Source: Larimichthys crocea (Eukaryota; Chordata; Actinopteri; Sciaenidae). From it: a stretch of 64,000 bases of DNA. Made by a program: the position numbers and the translations under genes. The notes below the pieces were generated by a model. It had not been told where the DNA came from. It saw only the letters and a program-made list of their open reading frames with translations, and ran no database searches. This document shows positions 49,816 through 63,769 of this stretch, piece by piece. The first letter of the stretch is position 1, and each line of letters starts with the position of its first letter. The stretch covers positions 8,588,097-8,652,096 of the forward strand of contig NC_040012.1 of assembly GCF_000972845.2 (NCBI RefSeq), read 5' to 3'.

Positions 49816-52800
49816 TTAACCTGAACTGTTCAAATGATATTAAGGCTTAATTAACAGCATGGCTTTAGTTAACCGGTAGGAGGCGTTACAGATGGCGTTT
49901 GAGCACCCAGGCGTCATTTAGCCCTCTTCAGGTCCACCGATGAGTCACATCTTTGCCAGTTTTTAGATTAGCTGGGAGGCGGAAGACGCAGGATAACATG
50001 GCAGTGGCCAGAGCCACAGATTTTGAGCTTCAAAGTGGCTCTACAGAAACCTACAGGTAACGTCATGCATATGGCAAATCATCAAGCCCACACAGAGATA
50101 ACGTGAAGACATAATCAGGGGTTATTTTCCTCTTTTTCACATTTCACAGACTAAGCAGTATTAACCATGACAAGTAAATTAACTGTGCAAAATCAGTGAG
50201 TGGTTTTTTAACTTTTTAAGAAGCTAAAAATAATGTTTCGATCACTTTTATTTAGTGTCTGAATGACATGCTCAGTACCAAACTCAAGTAGAAACTGTTT
50301 TTTGCTCAAATGCATGTGTTTTCCTAGATTCTCTATATTCACAGGCGCAGGTGTTTTGAGCTGCTTATTGATGTATTTATTACTTATTTCAACAATGCAC
50401 AACAATTTCTAACCCAATTCGGCTAAAGAACTGCATTACTCCTCCTCTGTGCTACATCAAATCTAGACATAATGCAAGCCTTTCCAAAACGTTGCTGTGC
50501 TTGCTGCCATTAACGTGTCCATCCTCTATTCCAGTTAATGGAAATTCACATTTGGTGCACCTAAGTGCCTCTCTCCAAGTGCTGCTCTAATGTCCAATTC
50601 TCAGCCCACTCCGTTTGAATCTTTATTGAAAGTCTTGCTGAAATCTAAAGAAAATTCCCCCATGATCATCAGTATCTGGGAGGCGGATTACAGTTTCTGT
50701 CCAAGGTAATTTCAACACCAGTGAGTGACTCTCTACCCTAATTTCCCTGTGAACAGAACAACCTGGTCTCCTTGCCTTCCAGGCCAAGAGATTGGAGGCC
50801 AGACTCCATTTAATGGAGCCGTCCCATCTCCTCTCTGCTTCTATTCCCTTGTTCTAACTAACTGAGGTACAGGCCAGGAGTCTGCCTCCCTCTTTGGCTG
50901 AAAAACAATTTGGCTGAATGAATAACGGCTAATTAACGTTCTGAATACGACTGTTTATCTGACTTTATGATCTGACTGTGTGCCAGTTTGTCTGCCTGCC
51001 TGTGTGTCGTCAGTAAGTCTATCTGAAGGCAGATGAGGCCACTACTCACATTAACAAAAAAAAAACAAAACAAAAAAAAAAAAACACCAGATGCTCTGGC
51101 TGCATGCTCCATGCTCCAGTGCTGGCAGTATGCCACTGCTCCTGCTTCACTAGGCTAATGTAAATGCACTGTCTCATCATCCGGGCCTGGAGGGAGGCAC
51201 ACTCGTCTGCCCTGACATGCTCACTCTCGCTGGGGGAGCAAGTGGGCCAGATGCTGGGGAAAGCTTCCCCGGTGATGAGGGAGCTATTGGAGGTCAGGAG
51301 TGAAGGACTGCGAGGCAGAAGTCTGAAATCATTTGTAACGCTGTCTGAGAGTGCAAAAGTCAAGGTACAACTGCTTTTAACAACAGTTATTCAATCAGGA
51401 ATATAGGCAATGGAAGGCAATGAAATGTGTCAATAATGTAAAACATGTTTGCATGAGCAGTTGTGTTCTGAATTGTTCATTTCACATTTTTTATTTATTT
51501 TTATTTTTTTTACCATAATTAAGTTCAACACTAAATTCTTCATTTTAATGTCAGCTTTGTCTGGATAAAGTCTTCATTCCCTGATGCTTTTAGCACCTGT
51601 TTTTATTTCTTAGCGGTAACCAGTTAGGGGGAGAAGCAATTTCTGATTTGGGACAATAATATGTCCATAAAAAAAACTCAGTTGAGTTCAAACAAGTGGT
51701 GTAAAAACATAACATAGTGATATGTAGCAGTGCAAATATCTTTTTTATTTATTTTTTATTTATTTTATTCAGTTTTATTTGTACAGGTTTTTAGATATCT
51801 GCCTCTGAGATTTCTTCTTCCATCCCAATACAATAGAAGGGAATAGAGGTTAACTGTGATTGAGGTTTTCTATTATACACCATAAAACTACATCTTACAG
51901 TAAATCCTTGAAGCACTGATAACAGAATAAATTTGGACACATACAAGTAACCCAGCGAACATAAAAAGGTACGAATAGAATACATATATATATAAATATA
52001 AAATATGTTAAAAAGGATAAGAAATTTAATTAAAAGTTAGAGGCCTTGCATAATGTTTATGTTCAAGTGACCTTTCCCCCTCAAGGCCAGTAATTATGAC
52101 GGGGTAAAGGATTATTAAACATCCGAATCAGCATGGGACAGTGTTGCATTTTCCTCATTTCCCACTGTAAATACACATTGGTTTCATTTTATCAGCAGTT
52201 GTTTATAAGCCTTAGACAAGTGGTTACTGTGGTAACCATGGTAACAAAGGTCCCCTAACCTTAACAAAGAAGAAATCTCTTAATCCAATCCACCATGTTT
52301 CCCTAAACCTCACCCACGTCCGTGTCACATCATAAAAGTGATTTATTTCTCTACACCAGTCTCATTTTATTGCTTAATTTAGGAGGATTTGTTGGACAAA
52401 TATTTGTCCTTGAAATTAATTTGAACCATTCGGGATAAACAGGTTTACTAAAGAGTTATCCTTGAAGAGCCAATAAAGCCTGCCAATGTAAGACCAAGTC
52501 TTTGTTTGGATATATTTGGTGTCTGGAGAGATCTGTCTTTCAATAACAGAGCAGATCCTGACAGTTTATATGACAACTTATACAACATTAAATGAAGGAT
52601 TGCTAATTTTTACACTTCAACTGTAATTATCATTATCTCGTTTAGTACAATAACACAAAATTTAATTTGAGCCTTGATTGCCCTTAATAAATAATAAAAA
52701 GGCAGTATCAAGGATACTAATTAAGCTTCTGTTTCATTCCCAGAGTCAGGATGTTGCTATTCTGCATGTTGGCTCAATGGAAAGGCTCTGCTACACTAAA

Positions 52801-52835
52801 TGGAACAGAACCTTAATTGCTGTCATTGGTGTTAT

Positions 52836-53000
52836 GATGGTGAATTAGTTGGATGGATCCTTAGTGGTCACAATAGTGGAAGTGATGGGACCACTGGATT
52901 GTGAAAATGGCAGCCGAGGAAGCTGCTGGAGCTAAAGTGGTTGAGGTGAATACCACAATGTACAAATGTAAGCTTTACATGTGTTTTATATTTATAATTG
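52836..53000 (+). repeat. Dispersed repeat family B, copy 1
   Basis: Aligns by eye with 55890-56035: ATGGGACCACTGGATTGTG, AAAATGGCAGCCGAGGAAG, GTGGTTGAGGTGAATACCAC and a shared TACAAATGTAAG..TACATGTGTT end. Same orientation as copy 2. The downstream stretch to 53235 is also repeat-like. Confidence 0.65.
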
Positions 53001-53094
53001 GTGGTCAAATGTTTGCACTAATGCGCAACAGCCGTACTCAAACTGAGACAATACTACCCTACCAAAATTAGTGTGTACTAACGGAAGTATCTGA

Positions 53095-53235
53095 GTTGAG
53101 ACCAAACGGCTGTGAGGTGAAGGGAAGCCAACGCCAACAGTGTCACAGGTGGTTTGTTTGAGCACCCAGGCTCCAGGACAGCCAAGATGGCAACTTGTGG
53201 GTGATGTCACGGATATGACGTCCATTCTTTAGGCC
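53095..53235. repeat. Teleost repeat fragment
   Basis: GGAAGCCAACGCCAACAGTG, CAGCCAAGATGGCAACTTGT and GATGTCACGGATATGACGTC resemble the 'gccatgttggcaac' fish repeats. Weakly supported. Confidence 0.4.
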
Positions 53236-54594
53236 GCATTCAGACAGAATCCGCCACTGCGGCAGGTATTTCCATTCATTTGAGTGGCGGTTGTCTGTTG
53301 TATGCCAGAAGACGCTGCATGCAAAATGAAGCCAGATCCAACTTTTGGAAAAAACACAGCCTGAAGTCACACTGCGGCTGCCAATCAGTCACTCTGATTG
53401 GGCAAACTCCTCCACAGTCAGCATGAAATGTGTCTGAAACACAGGTGGATTCATGGACTAAACTCTGGTACTCAACCTGTTGTGTTCCGGCTTTCGTTTA
53501 TTTCATGTACCCAGCTTCCAAATCTGTGTCTGGCTTCCAATTTATGCTCTAAAATAGAATTTTAATTTGATTTGTGTCTGATATTTTGAGAGAGAGACAG
53601 AGAGAGGGGGTGAGCGCTGGCCTCCATAAAGCTGTCTGTCTATGAGTCACAGCTAGACAGTCACACAAAAGGTAGTTCCAATGAAAACTGTTCTCAGAAC
53701 TTTGTCTCGGTGGATAAAACCAAAACTGTCTGCACAGCTACATACTGTTAGAGGTAAGTGAGAAATAAATCTGTAATTAAAATGCAATGATGAGCTTCTT
53801 ACTTGTCAAACAAATTAACTGTGAATGAAGATGAAAGCGTTTCTTTTTAAATGAGTTGTCATATTTTTGTTGTTCAGTCTTTGTTTCCAGGGTTGTGTTG
53901 TGCAGGATCACAGTTCAGATGAACCGCAGGCTTTTCATGAATTTTCAGATGTCTGCACGGAGCAGCGAGACATAAACAAACAGCCTGAAGAACCGTGAAT
54001 CCTTTCATCAAGTTTTTTTAGTAGAAGTAATCTTGCACAACATGTGATTTGTTTGGACCGATCTAATTTTCGGGAGGCTTTTGAAGGTTCCTCTGTCTCT
54101 GAATAATGTGAGAATCCCCAGAGAGAGCGATGCTGCCTCAAATTGTCCAACATACACGCTGGGTCTCTAAGGCAGCAATGATAACTGCTCATATAATGTT
54201 TGGTTAGGAGGAGAACAACAGCTGTGTGACGCTGTACTGCAATTCTCCTCATGGCTAAAAAGCTGCTGTAGTTGTTAGTATATTTCAAGCAGGGTACGGA
54301 TTACGCAAACTGTCAATGCATTTAAAAATTTCACCCAGCTGGCGAGCAGAGTCAGTGAAATCTTTCATGTCTTCAGCTGCTTGGCATGGCTGCAAATGCA
54401 TTGTGAACATCTAGAGTCTAGATGTAGTTTAATGGTTAGAAAAGCTGCTCTGTGAATTTGGAGCATTGCCAGGGAATAAACTCTACTGCGTGAGAAATGG
54501 TCTTCACTGTCCTAAAAATGACTGCTGAGGTGCTCAAGATGAGAGCAACTGATGGCTGGGCAGCGCTTTAGATTATTCACTTAAAAATATTTAA

Positions 54595-54985
54595 GAGCTG
54601 ACAACTTTTACAACAGACAAACATTTAGCAAATGCAACAACACAAGACATAACAGCCAGATAATATTACTTACTAGTCCAACAGCAAGAAGCCCAGCTCG
54701 TTGTCTGTCTTTTATGCTTTTTTTTGTCATTTTTACGAAGCTCTCGCCAACGACTAAAAGTCAGTCCCAGATTTATTTTTGTCTGAACTTCTTGCTCACT
54801 CTCTCTCTCTAGCAGCAGCTACTCTTGGCAGCAATTTACTTCACTGTCCATCAGGCAACTCTGTAAATCACAGAGAGTTGAGGCGGAATAGCCAGAGGAC
54901 ATCAGATAGGAAACCAGAAAACATTTTCTTCATAAAATATGACCCAGTTTCACCAAAAATCAGTGAAATAGTTGGTGGTGTGTGC
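54595..54985 (-). repeat. Dispersed repeat family A, copy 3 (internally deleted)
   Basis: The plus strand shows the reverse complement of blocks in copy 2: CCAACGACTAAAAGTCAGTC, GTAAATCACAGAGAGTTGAG, GGAAACCAGAAAACATTTTC and GTTGGTGGTGTGTG. The central CAGAACTGGAGCTGG part seen in copies 1 and 2 is missing. Confidence 0.7.
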
Positions 54986-55749
54986 CAATACAGGTTTGAA
55001 GCCGTGTTCATTTGTGCTCAAATCGGCCGACACAGAAAAGTACAACGGAACGGTCTTTCAAGTCAGATATCTAAGTTGGAAAGCTTGAGTTAGCTGCCAT
55101 AAACACACCTGACATTAGAGCAATATGGCACCGTGCACAGTGAACAATAAACAAACAGTTCTCATTTAATTTTTATCTTATGTAGTGTTTGTGTCAAATG
55201 CGCTGTAACAACTTTACAGTTTGTAGTTGAGTCTTTGCAAACATGCAGTACTAACCTTCTCCTCTCTTTTTAAAGTGTCCTCAGTAGATACATTCACAGT
55301 TCAGAGACTTGCCATATAAACATTAGTTTGCTGTGGGCGTCCATGTTTTCCCGAAGCAGTTGCACTGAGACGCATTTAGATTGGAAATCGGGAACATCTA
55401 CTCAGAACTATTGACTTGCATTAGTGGCCCATCATAACAGGAGCAACAAAGCTCGCAGAGTGTGATGGAAAAGACAGTCAAGCACAATCTGTGCATGCCC
55501 ACACAGACCTTAATGGAGGCTGAATAACATCTAATTATAGGGCACCTGCTTAGGAGTGCACTGCCTGGCCTAATGGATGGTTCCAAGTGATGAACCCAAC
55601 CTCTTAACTCTATTCTGGATAACTGTATTGGTCCAGTCAGTCATTTCTAGGGAGCAGGCGACAACTGTAGTCTATCTGCCATAAACCAAACAAAGTTGGT
55701 GATAAGTTGGTGAAGAAAGTAGCCTACCATTTAGCAGCTAAAGAGGCGA

Positions 55750-56035
55750 GTTTCAGGGGTTGGTTGACTTCCATACTTACTATTTTGAGTTACATAAATG
55801 TGTTCACATTGTCAGTAATGGCAAAATGCGGTGTACTGTGAGTACCTGAATGGTGCACTCATAACAGTCAAAAAGTGTGGAACGCTGGACACTTTGGTTA
55901 CCAATGTACTTGAAGGGGATTGGACCACCAGCATTGTGGAAATGGTGGCCCGAGAAAAGTGATGAAGCGGTTGCAGTGAATATTGCAATCTACAAATTTA
56001 AGTTGTACACGTGTTCTGTATTTATACACAGTTTC
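55750..56035 (+). repeat. Dispersed repeat family B, copy 2
   Basis: Contains GATTGGACCACCAGCATTGT, GTGGCCCGAGAAAAGTGATG and GCAGTGAATATTGCAATCTA, matching copy 1. An extra upstream part with AATGGCAAAATGCGGTGTAC looks like a common fish repeat. No open frame. Confidence 0.65.
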
Positions 56036-56264
56036 CCATAAAGTTGGAATCATTTTGTTTTCAGACACATTCCACTTTTTATTCCTATGTATACAAATCA
56101 GGTTCATTGTGGTTTAACTTCCACTGTGATATGTTAGGAAGAGACTGATCAATAACATTTTGAGATACACTTTATGATAACTATCATGAGAAGAGGTAAA
56201 AATATTTTATTCCAACTTTATGGGCAATAGTATTTTTTGAAAGTCATACGTTGGCGCCAATGCC

Positions 56265-56445
56265 TCGATTGGTTGCAACTCAGTGAAGAAGAAGAAAAAC
56301 CAATAAAACGTTGTGTCATTTCTGGCAAGTGCACAACGGCTTTACACAGATTGAGAAAACTCCATTTTCTGTTTGTAAAGTGAAGGAAACTTTGCGACTC
56401 CACCTCTAGGTGTCACTAAGTCCTACACACTAGTCCTTTAACTTC
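56265..56445 (-). repeat. End fragment of a related MITE-like repeat
   Basis: CCACCTCTAGGTGTCACTAA then GTCCTACACACTAGTCCTTT is the reverse complement of the head found at 35735 (GGACCAATGTGTAGGATTTA). Confidence 0.55.
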
Positions 56446-59400
56446 CCCAGTTGGGAGTTGCCATCTTATGTGCTGCAGCAGGTGGTCGCACCAGCTCCTT
56501 TAAAGTTAACATTCAATCAAACTGACAGACAAACATATCTATGACTTTCCCTGTGCTGTGGTTCTTCTTACATGTTCAAGTATAAACATATCTAATACAT
56601 ATTTCTATACACGTACAACTATGAGCTATGGCAGACTTTATTATCCTAATTAGATGTGAGTGAATAACCGTATCTTGGGTTGGACCGTTATGAACAAGCA
56701 CATGGTACTGAATTTGCATATTTTCTCATCTGTTTACCATTCATTAACATTGCGTAGGCACTAATGAAAATGATGATTACCTTGCATTGTCAGCACCAAA
56801 CCCTCCAATGCATCCAAACATAACAATCCAAACTGCTTTCAACTACTTCACGGAGAAAAATTCACCCTCTCAGCGTGTAACACATGAAAAATTGAGTTTG
56901 TGGGTGTACTGGGAAGCTCCCAGCGGAGTATCTGTGTGTGTAACTGTGAATGTAAAGCAGTATTTATTTCCAGGAAACTCTGCCAGTTGCTAAGCACTCC
57001 CCTTGATACTCATGCACCTTGAAAGCAGCTGACACCTCCCAGCAGTGCATTTGACGGAGCAGGCAATCACTTCTGTCTGCTGTCAAGAAAAAAAAACAGG
57101 ATGTCATCTGCATAAAACTGAAAATGCACTGAACATGAATAAAGAAAAAAAAACCTGTGGCTAATGTATGTATGGAGGAATATAAATAGGCATCAGAGGG
57201 GATGATTGATTGTGATGAGCGAAGGGAGGCCTTCCAGAGATTAGACCTTTCATAGAAATTCAATTACTTTTAGGCACACAGGAAATGTAGGATGCTATAA
57301 ACTTTAATTACATCGAGGTTTGTGAAAAGATGGGAGGAGGTGGTTGTAAATAGAAACATTAACTGAGACATAATTCAGCTTGTGGTTATTCAATCTTAGC
57401 TCAAGTCGATACAAAACACTTTCTTTCTGCTATTAAAGTGCTTGAATTATTGTAGAACATATTTCCAAGCAGTACAAAAAGAACATACTGTATCTATATG
57501 TCAGTACAAAGATATTTTTGTCTGCGCTGCGGCTCCAATTAGTCACAGATGAATGTTTTCCGTTGCCTCGAATAATTTCAGAATTGTTGGCATTTAGCAG
57601 CAGCACTATCACTTTATCCCTCGACCGCTCTTGAGTCCTGACAAGCTCGATATGCTCAGAGAAAGTGAAGATGGGAGGATGAGCGACTGCTGGAAGAGAG
57701 GGGGTGTAATCAATATAAACATGAGGCAATTAGTGTAGCACTCATATTTCTTTAGGGAGGTGGGTGTAAAAATGTGGCGATCAAAGTGATGTCTGCTCCA
57801 CGCAAGTCATTAATGAGGCACCAGAGCGACTACAGAGATATATTGTTAAAAGTCTTTAACAAACCTGCAAGGAATTAATTAAAGCACAATGCACTCCTCT
57901 GCCTTTCATGCACTTTAAACAGTTATAGATCATTTAAAAAGTTAGCAGACAGGGAAGAAAAATGAAGACTGACAGCTCACTTCCACATGGATTCTCTTAT
58001 TTCTGCTACAAACTGAGAGCGGGAACAATTCCTGGAGTGGTCAGCCACTTTGAAACACACCAATTAACAGGATCTGGCAGTACAGACAAGTGCTGCGCCA
58101 AGTGGACAGGACAGAGTCCAAAAAGCATGATGTCAGCGCTCGTTTTTGTCCACAGTCCTCATGAAACATGCAAATGAGTGAAAACAGGGACGCAAACACT
58201 GAAACGCGCAAATAAACAAACACAAACACACTGTTTGAGCCTTGTACCCAGCTGGAAAGCATGGCTCGAGGGAAGGTGATATGATGTGTTTGGACTTGAT
58301 GAATCCCACACACACCTGACTAATTGGCTGCAGCTGTCAACAAATAAGAAGCGGTCATTAGTGCAACAGATTAGTAAGACATGTGGGAGACATATGAGAG
58401 TTTTCAGATAGGAGAGGAGATGTCTTGGACTCGATGGAACAAAAAGCCGTCAGGGATAATTAGTTTCAATCATTTATTAAAAACAACATTGAGATTCAGG
58501 GTGTTATGGAGTTTTCTATCCTTAGGTTACACAAAGTCACGTGTGGGCCTTTAGGTCCTCAGCAGTATTAGTTGTTTGGCTGTGTTTGGGAACAGTAGGT
58601 GCCAGTCTATCTCAAAACTGTGGTGGCCAGGGTCGAGGAGACCTATTGCTGCCTTCCTAGACATAATAGATAGTTGCTGTTGATGTTCCAATCTGTGTAA
58701 ACAGACATCTGTGTCTCCGGGCTAGAATATGCTGAGTATAGATAGTATGCTATAGTATCTGTGGTGTTATCTTGGGGTTTAAAGTCTATCGACCAGCATA
58801 AGTTCAGCAGAATGTGAGACCAACTCAGGCACTTCTGATGAACTTTGAGAGTGTCTCTAATTCTCCTTGGCTAAGCGTCAATAAATAATACAGCATAAGA
58901 CATCAGAGGCTCCTGAACACTTTATGAACTCCTCACCATTGACCTTTGACTTCAGCAGTTTCTCCACAACACAGGGTACAAAAGTCATGTGATGCAAATT
59001 ATTTGTGCAGATATTACTGGGCTACCTGTGAGCTACAAAATGATCTTTACAGAGAACAGCACGATGAGGCAGCAAACCACAGTACAACTACAGCCAACTA
59101 CAATCCTGGAACATGAACACGAGGAAGAATCAGCATTACTTCATGTGAAGCCACGACAAATGGTGCAAACTTACACACACTAACATGGAAGTTGGCACAA
59201 AAAGTTTTGTTTTTGTTCTTTTGACCATTAAACAACCTCCAAATAATTAAAACTGTGTTTGTGTTTCTATGTTAATTAGGTATATAATTACCACTTTTCA
59301 TCCAGAGCAACTTTAAATGAACAATCAGCATCCTGGAAAATCGGCTTATTCACTTTCTTGTTCTTAATTAGTTGGCGTGACAATTATTAGCTATCAGCAT

Positions 59401-61139
59401 AGGCTAAAAACACTCCAAACTTAAGTTATGTTAATAAGACGTCTTTAAAGATGTTGATGAGCATATATATTTTTTTACTTTGTTGGCAAAAAAGTGAATA
59501 AGTGGAAGTAATTTCTCAAAATGAATTATTTCTGTATATGTGAGACATGTGGGGGATCAGTGCATGTACATGCTCGCAACAGGAAACGTGTTATGCACGA
59601 ATCTGTTATCTATGCAGCACACATTTGCTGGGTCTCAAAATCCATACAACCCAGCGAGAGCAGCATGCACAACATACTAATTGTCATAATAAACAATTTT
59701 TATAGATAGTATACAAGAAAATAATGGACATTATTATCTTGTACTAACAGGAAATTGTGCGTGCACCAATGGACATAAATAAAACTGCAACTTTAAGATA
59801 TTTTTCAAGATCTGTCTCACTAAAACTCAGTTTCTTTTCATATTTTGCAGTTGTGAGCAGCTCGATGACTTTCCTTTCTGTTGCATTGTTGTTGAATCAT
59901 ATATTGTATAAAAAACAATCAAAAAGTCGCGAATATTTAGTGTCCTTAATTGCTTATGAGTATATATAATAAATTACTTTTCCAGTGTGAACACGTTAGG
60001 CTACGTACTAAAAAAAACCTGCTCAGAATTAGTATGTTGTATGGAGCTGGTGCACAGGTAATATGTTTTTATAAAACATAAAACATATGTCAGAATCTGA
60101 AAAATAACAGAGATGTGCTTTAAACAGCATAAAGCAAGCCTTCATCTTTGTTTTTTTTCTCTCATCCCTTATATTTTATAATTACCACCGTAAGTGTCCC
60201 TGAGCTACAATAATGCTACATATTGTAGCACCATCTGGCCCCGGAGAGCACATCCTCCTGCAAATATGTTCCAGAGGTCAAACACTGTGCAAGAACAAAT
60301 CAGCAAACGGCGAATTGAAAATATTCCAGTTGTCTCATTGACCTTGCTCAGTTAAGCTGCGCACATAACAGAAAACAGTGACGCGTGCCAATTTTGAATG
60401 AGACAACAAAAAAGGCAGGAAAGTAAAGTCAAATAAAAACAAGATAAATACTGTGATGTGATTGAGGTCTATTACAGTCAAGGTAACTGAAGTGAAAATG
60501 GAGGAATGTTTTTTTTCTCCCTTGAAGGTAGACTTTTTTCTTTTCCATTCACCCGACGGCTCAGCATTTTTATTTATTATAAAGAGCCTGCCTGACTTGA
60601 GCTCGGTACAAGGATGCTCGACACCTCAATTTATTACCTTATAAGATATTCAGAGACTGAGCTGAATGAAGCAGATCGAAACATGTTCGTGCTTGGACTG
60701 ACTTCAACTGTCAATTTGTTATAACACTATCCAAACTTACTTTGAACTACAGGACAGTTAGAGATGAATATGTTTCTGAATGTGTGAAATTATGCTTTTT
60801 TGAAATCACAAAATGTCCATCAGGGCTCAGCCAGGCCATATTTAAAGGGGAACGCCACTGATTTTGCACATAAAGGTCACTTTACTAATCATGATGAGTA
60901 CTCTTCAGCCTTTGAAAACCCTTTAAAAAATGTCTCCTGCAGCTCTGGAGGAATTTTGTCAAGTCTTGCTAAGCATGTGAGCTTGGAGACTACAGTACCA
61001 ACCCTGACCCCTAAATATTAAATGCATATACTGCTAAATGATTTTTCCTTATATGTCTTAAAGGAATTATAATTGCTGCATGGATAATTGGTTGGCTAAT
61101 TAGATGATCGGTGGTTCCTCCAGTCTGCATGTCAAAGTG

Positions 61140-61312
61140 TTCTTGTGCTCCAGATGCTGCACCATCGGTGTGTGAATGTGTATAAATGGTTATCTCCCAA
61201 AAACTGATGAGCAGTTGGCACTCTGCAACATCAGGGTATGAATAAAATATGTAGTGTAAAAGCGCCTTGAGTGGTCGGAAGACTACAAAGGTGCTATATC
61301 AGTACAGTCCAT
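61140..61312 (+). mobile_element. Fish SINE/MITE 3' segment
   Basis: Contains CCATCGGTGTGTGAATGTG, then GTAAAAGCGCCTTGAGTGGT and GGTGCTATATCAGTACAGTC. This order is typical of a very abundant teleost SINE tail (GCGCTTTGAGTGGTC...CTATATAAGTACAGTCCATT). Moderately diverged, no open frame. Confidence 0.65.
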
Positions 61313-61719
61313 TTAGCATAATGTTTTTCTTCCAGTCAAATAAGGGCCAGATTTTAACATATGACAGCAGGAGGTGCACCTGCTGCTTCTAACATGTCGT
61401 TACAGGTGGTTTACACCTCGTACACATCTCTCGTCAGCATAGATTTCTTTAACAAGAATCTCTCCTTAATCTAAGTGTTTAAGTTTTATCATGCTTTAAT
61501 TCCCATGAGTGGATTTTAAAGAGGAAACTAATTAAATTAGTTGTCAGTGAATGTTTTGCAGATAAATTAATCACTTTGCTGTTTCCTGTTTCCTTGTTAT
61601 GTTGATAAAATCATAATCCATGAGTCATTAAGTTTCTTAGAAAACTTATTTACTGTTGTAAATTAATTGTATATGATTATTAGTTTAGACGACATATTTA
61701 GAGCTATAACATCGGTTTG

Positions 61720-62017
61720 TTAACCCTCATGTGTCACTATGGACATTTTTGTCCATTTGGGGAAATGTGTTCTCTTTATCAGGCCATCGTTTTAGCTGTG
61801 TTGGTGCATATGGCACTTTTTTTTGTAACAAAGTCTCTCTCTTCTAATAGATCAATAGAACACACAGAAAAATGCACTACCCCCCTAAGTCATTAGGATT
61901 TTAACACTTCAAATGCCAGTTAGATTACATGATATTATTCGTGAAAAAAAGGGAAAATAACTCATTCATGAATAACCACGTCACGTCAAGTAATCAAACT
62001 GGCATTTAAAGGGTTAA
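61720..62017. mobile_element. piggyBac-type MITE candidate with TTAA ends
   Basis: Starts TTAACCCT (61720) and ends AGGGTTAA (62017), an 8-bp terminal inverted match with TTAA outermost, the target duplication of piggyBac elements. A stronger inverted repeat lies inside: CTTCAAATGCCAGTTAGATT from 61907 pairs with the reverse of 61992-62011 (AATCAAACTGGCATTTAAAG). The smaller unit 61901-62017 also begins TTAA. It has no transposase. Confidence 0.55.
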
Positions 62018-63769
62018 CATCCTCAAGATGGTTGAATGTAGCTTTGCTTCTGACTATTCTTTCTCTAACCTGTCTCCTGCGAGTTCCCCCAAATCTACGA
62101 AAGTGTGCTGAAAGATTGATGGAGTTCCCCTTTAATTTTCTATCCTGATTCTTTCTTCACTGTAGCATGAAAACCACGAATGTGAGCATTATTATTTTAA
62201 ACTTGTGTTCATTAATAAGGAAGTTACATAAAAAAACCATCATGCTCACCGAATCTCACAGAACCTTCTGAACTCAGCACATCTCTGCCGCTTCACTGAT
62301 GTTTCAAATATCTCATGAGACACCAGATTTGAGATGACAGCTCAGCTCGGGCTCTATTCATATAACATGAACACACTTCACCAGGTTTCTTACATTCAGA
62401 TGCTGCACATCTGCCTCGTTCAGAAAGGATTTTAAATCATATAACAGGGTTTTAGGATTTCTTTAATCCCCAAAGAGAATAGAAGACACAGAGAATCCAC
62501 ATTGGTAAAAAATAAGAACATTCACAATATATCTAAGTTTAACTAATATGTAGACAGCTAATGACAGAATAATACACACACTACTTTTTTTTCTGTTGTT
62601 GTTTTGAACAAAAATGTACATTTCAATAACCTGCAATAATCCATGCAGCATTTGGATGTTATTTCACCACAATTAAAATGTGTGTTAGCCGTGTTAGAAA
62701 AACAAAAAAACTCATTATAACAACCTCAGTGTTATATTACATTCTATGTAACTTAACATACACCCAAAGTTATGCGTTTCACAAGGACACTTGACCTGAA
62801 AATGAAAAAGGAAAGTGCTTTACAACACAGAAATAAAAGCAAGACATGCACACAGGGAAAAAAAAGGAAGAAATAAAATTCAATGTAATAAAAGCACTTG
62901 AGGCATTTGGGAAAATGGCAACAAGTACAACAGTCGAGAGGGACAGAATAAAATGCTACGTAGTGATCTACTGAGGTTTTTAAGGTGAAGTCAGACAGAC
63001 AATCAAAAGTTCTTTAAAATCTGAACGCTCAGCTCTAAAACAGAATTACAGTAATTACCTCGACTGATCACAGGAGGAAAAAAGAGAAAAATGAGAGCAT
63101 TTTAAGCAGAATAATGAAATTCACATCTTTGTTCCACAGACCTCGAGACAATTTAATCAGTTATCTTTTTTTTAAAAAAAAGCTCTGTTTTAAGGGAAAT
63201 GACCTTCAAATAGCTTTGTAACTTTGAGTTATACTTTCCACCGCAGAGCAGCTGAGGACAAGACGCTGGACAATGTGTTTTTCGTGTGTGTGTGCGTGTG
63301 TCATTTGCATATATACAGCAAGGTACAAAGATGCACAAAGTAGAGTTTGTTTCAGGTTTGAGGATGGATGAAATCTTTTCCAATTCGCTGCTCAGAACAT
63401 TTAATTAAACCATTTTTTAAATCATCCGTTCAAGCTCTGGATGAAAACAAAAGAACCAGGATGTGAAATGAACAAAATATTGAGGCAAAAAATGTCATTA
63501 AAAGAAAAGGTCAACATGGAAATGCACTTAATTATCTCTCTCATAGCTGTACAGTAAATATGGAGCTACAGCTTAGCACAAAGACTGGAAACAAGTTGAA
63601 GTGAGCTGTTCCAGTAACATTTGTAACTACAAAGTAAGGATCAAGCCTTTGTCACCAGTATGCTGAGATTTGCTTCATTTGTCACACAGTCATTTTTTTT
63701 TTCTTTACATTTAATGTATACCATTTCCCATCAGTATAACATATATGCAATGTGTCATGGCTCGACAGA

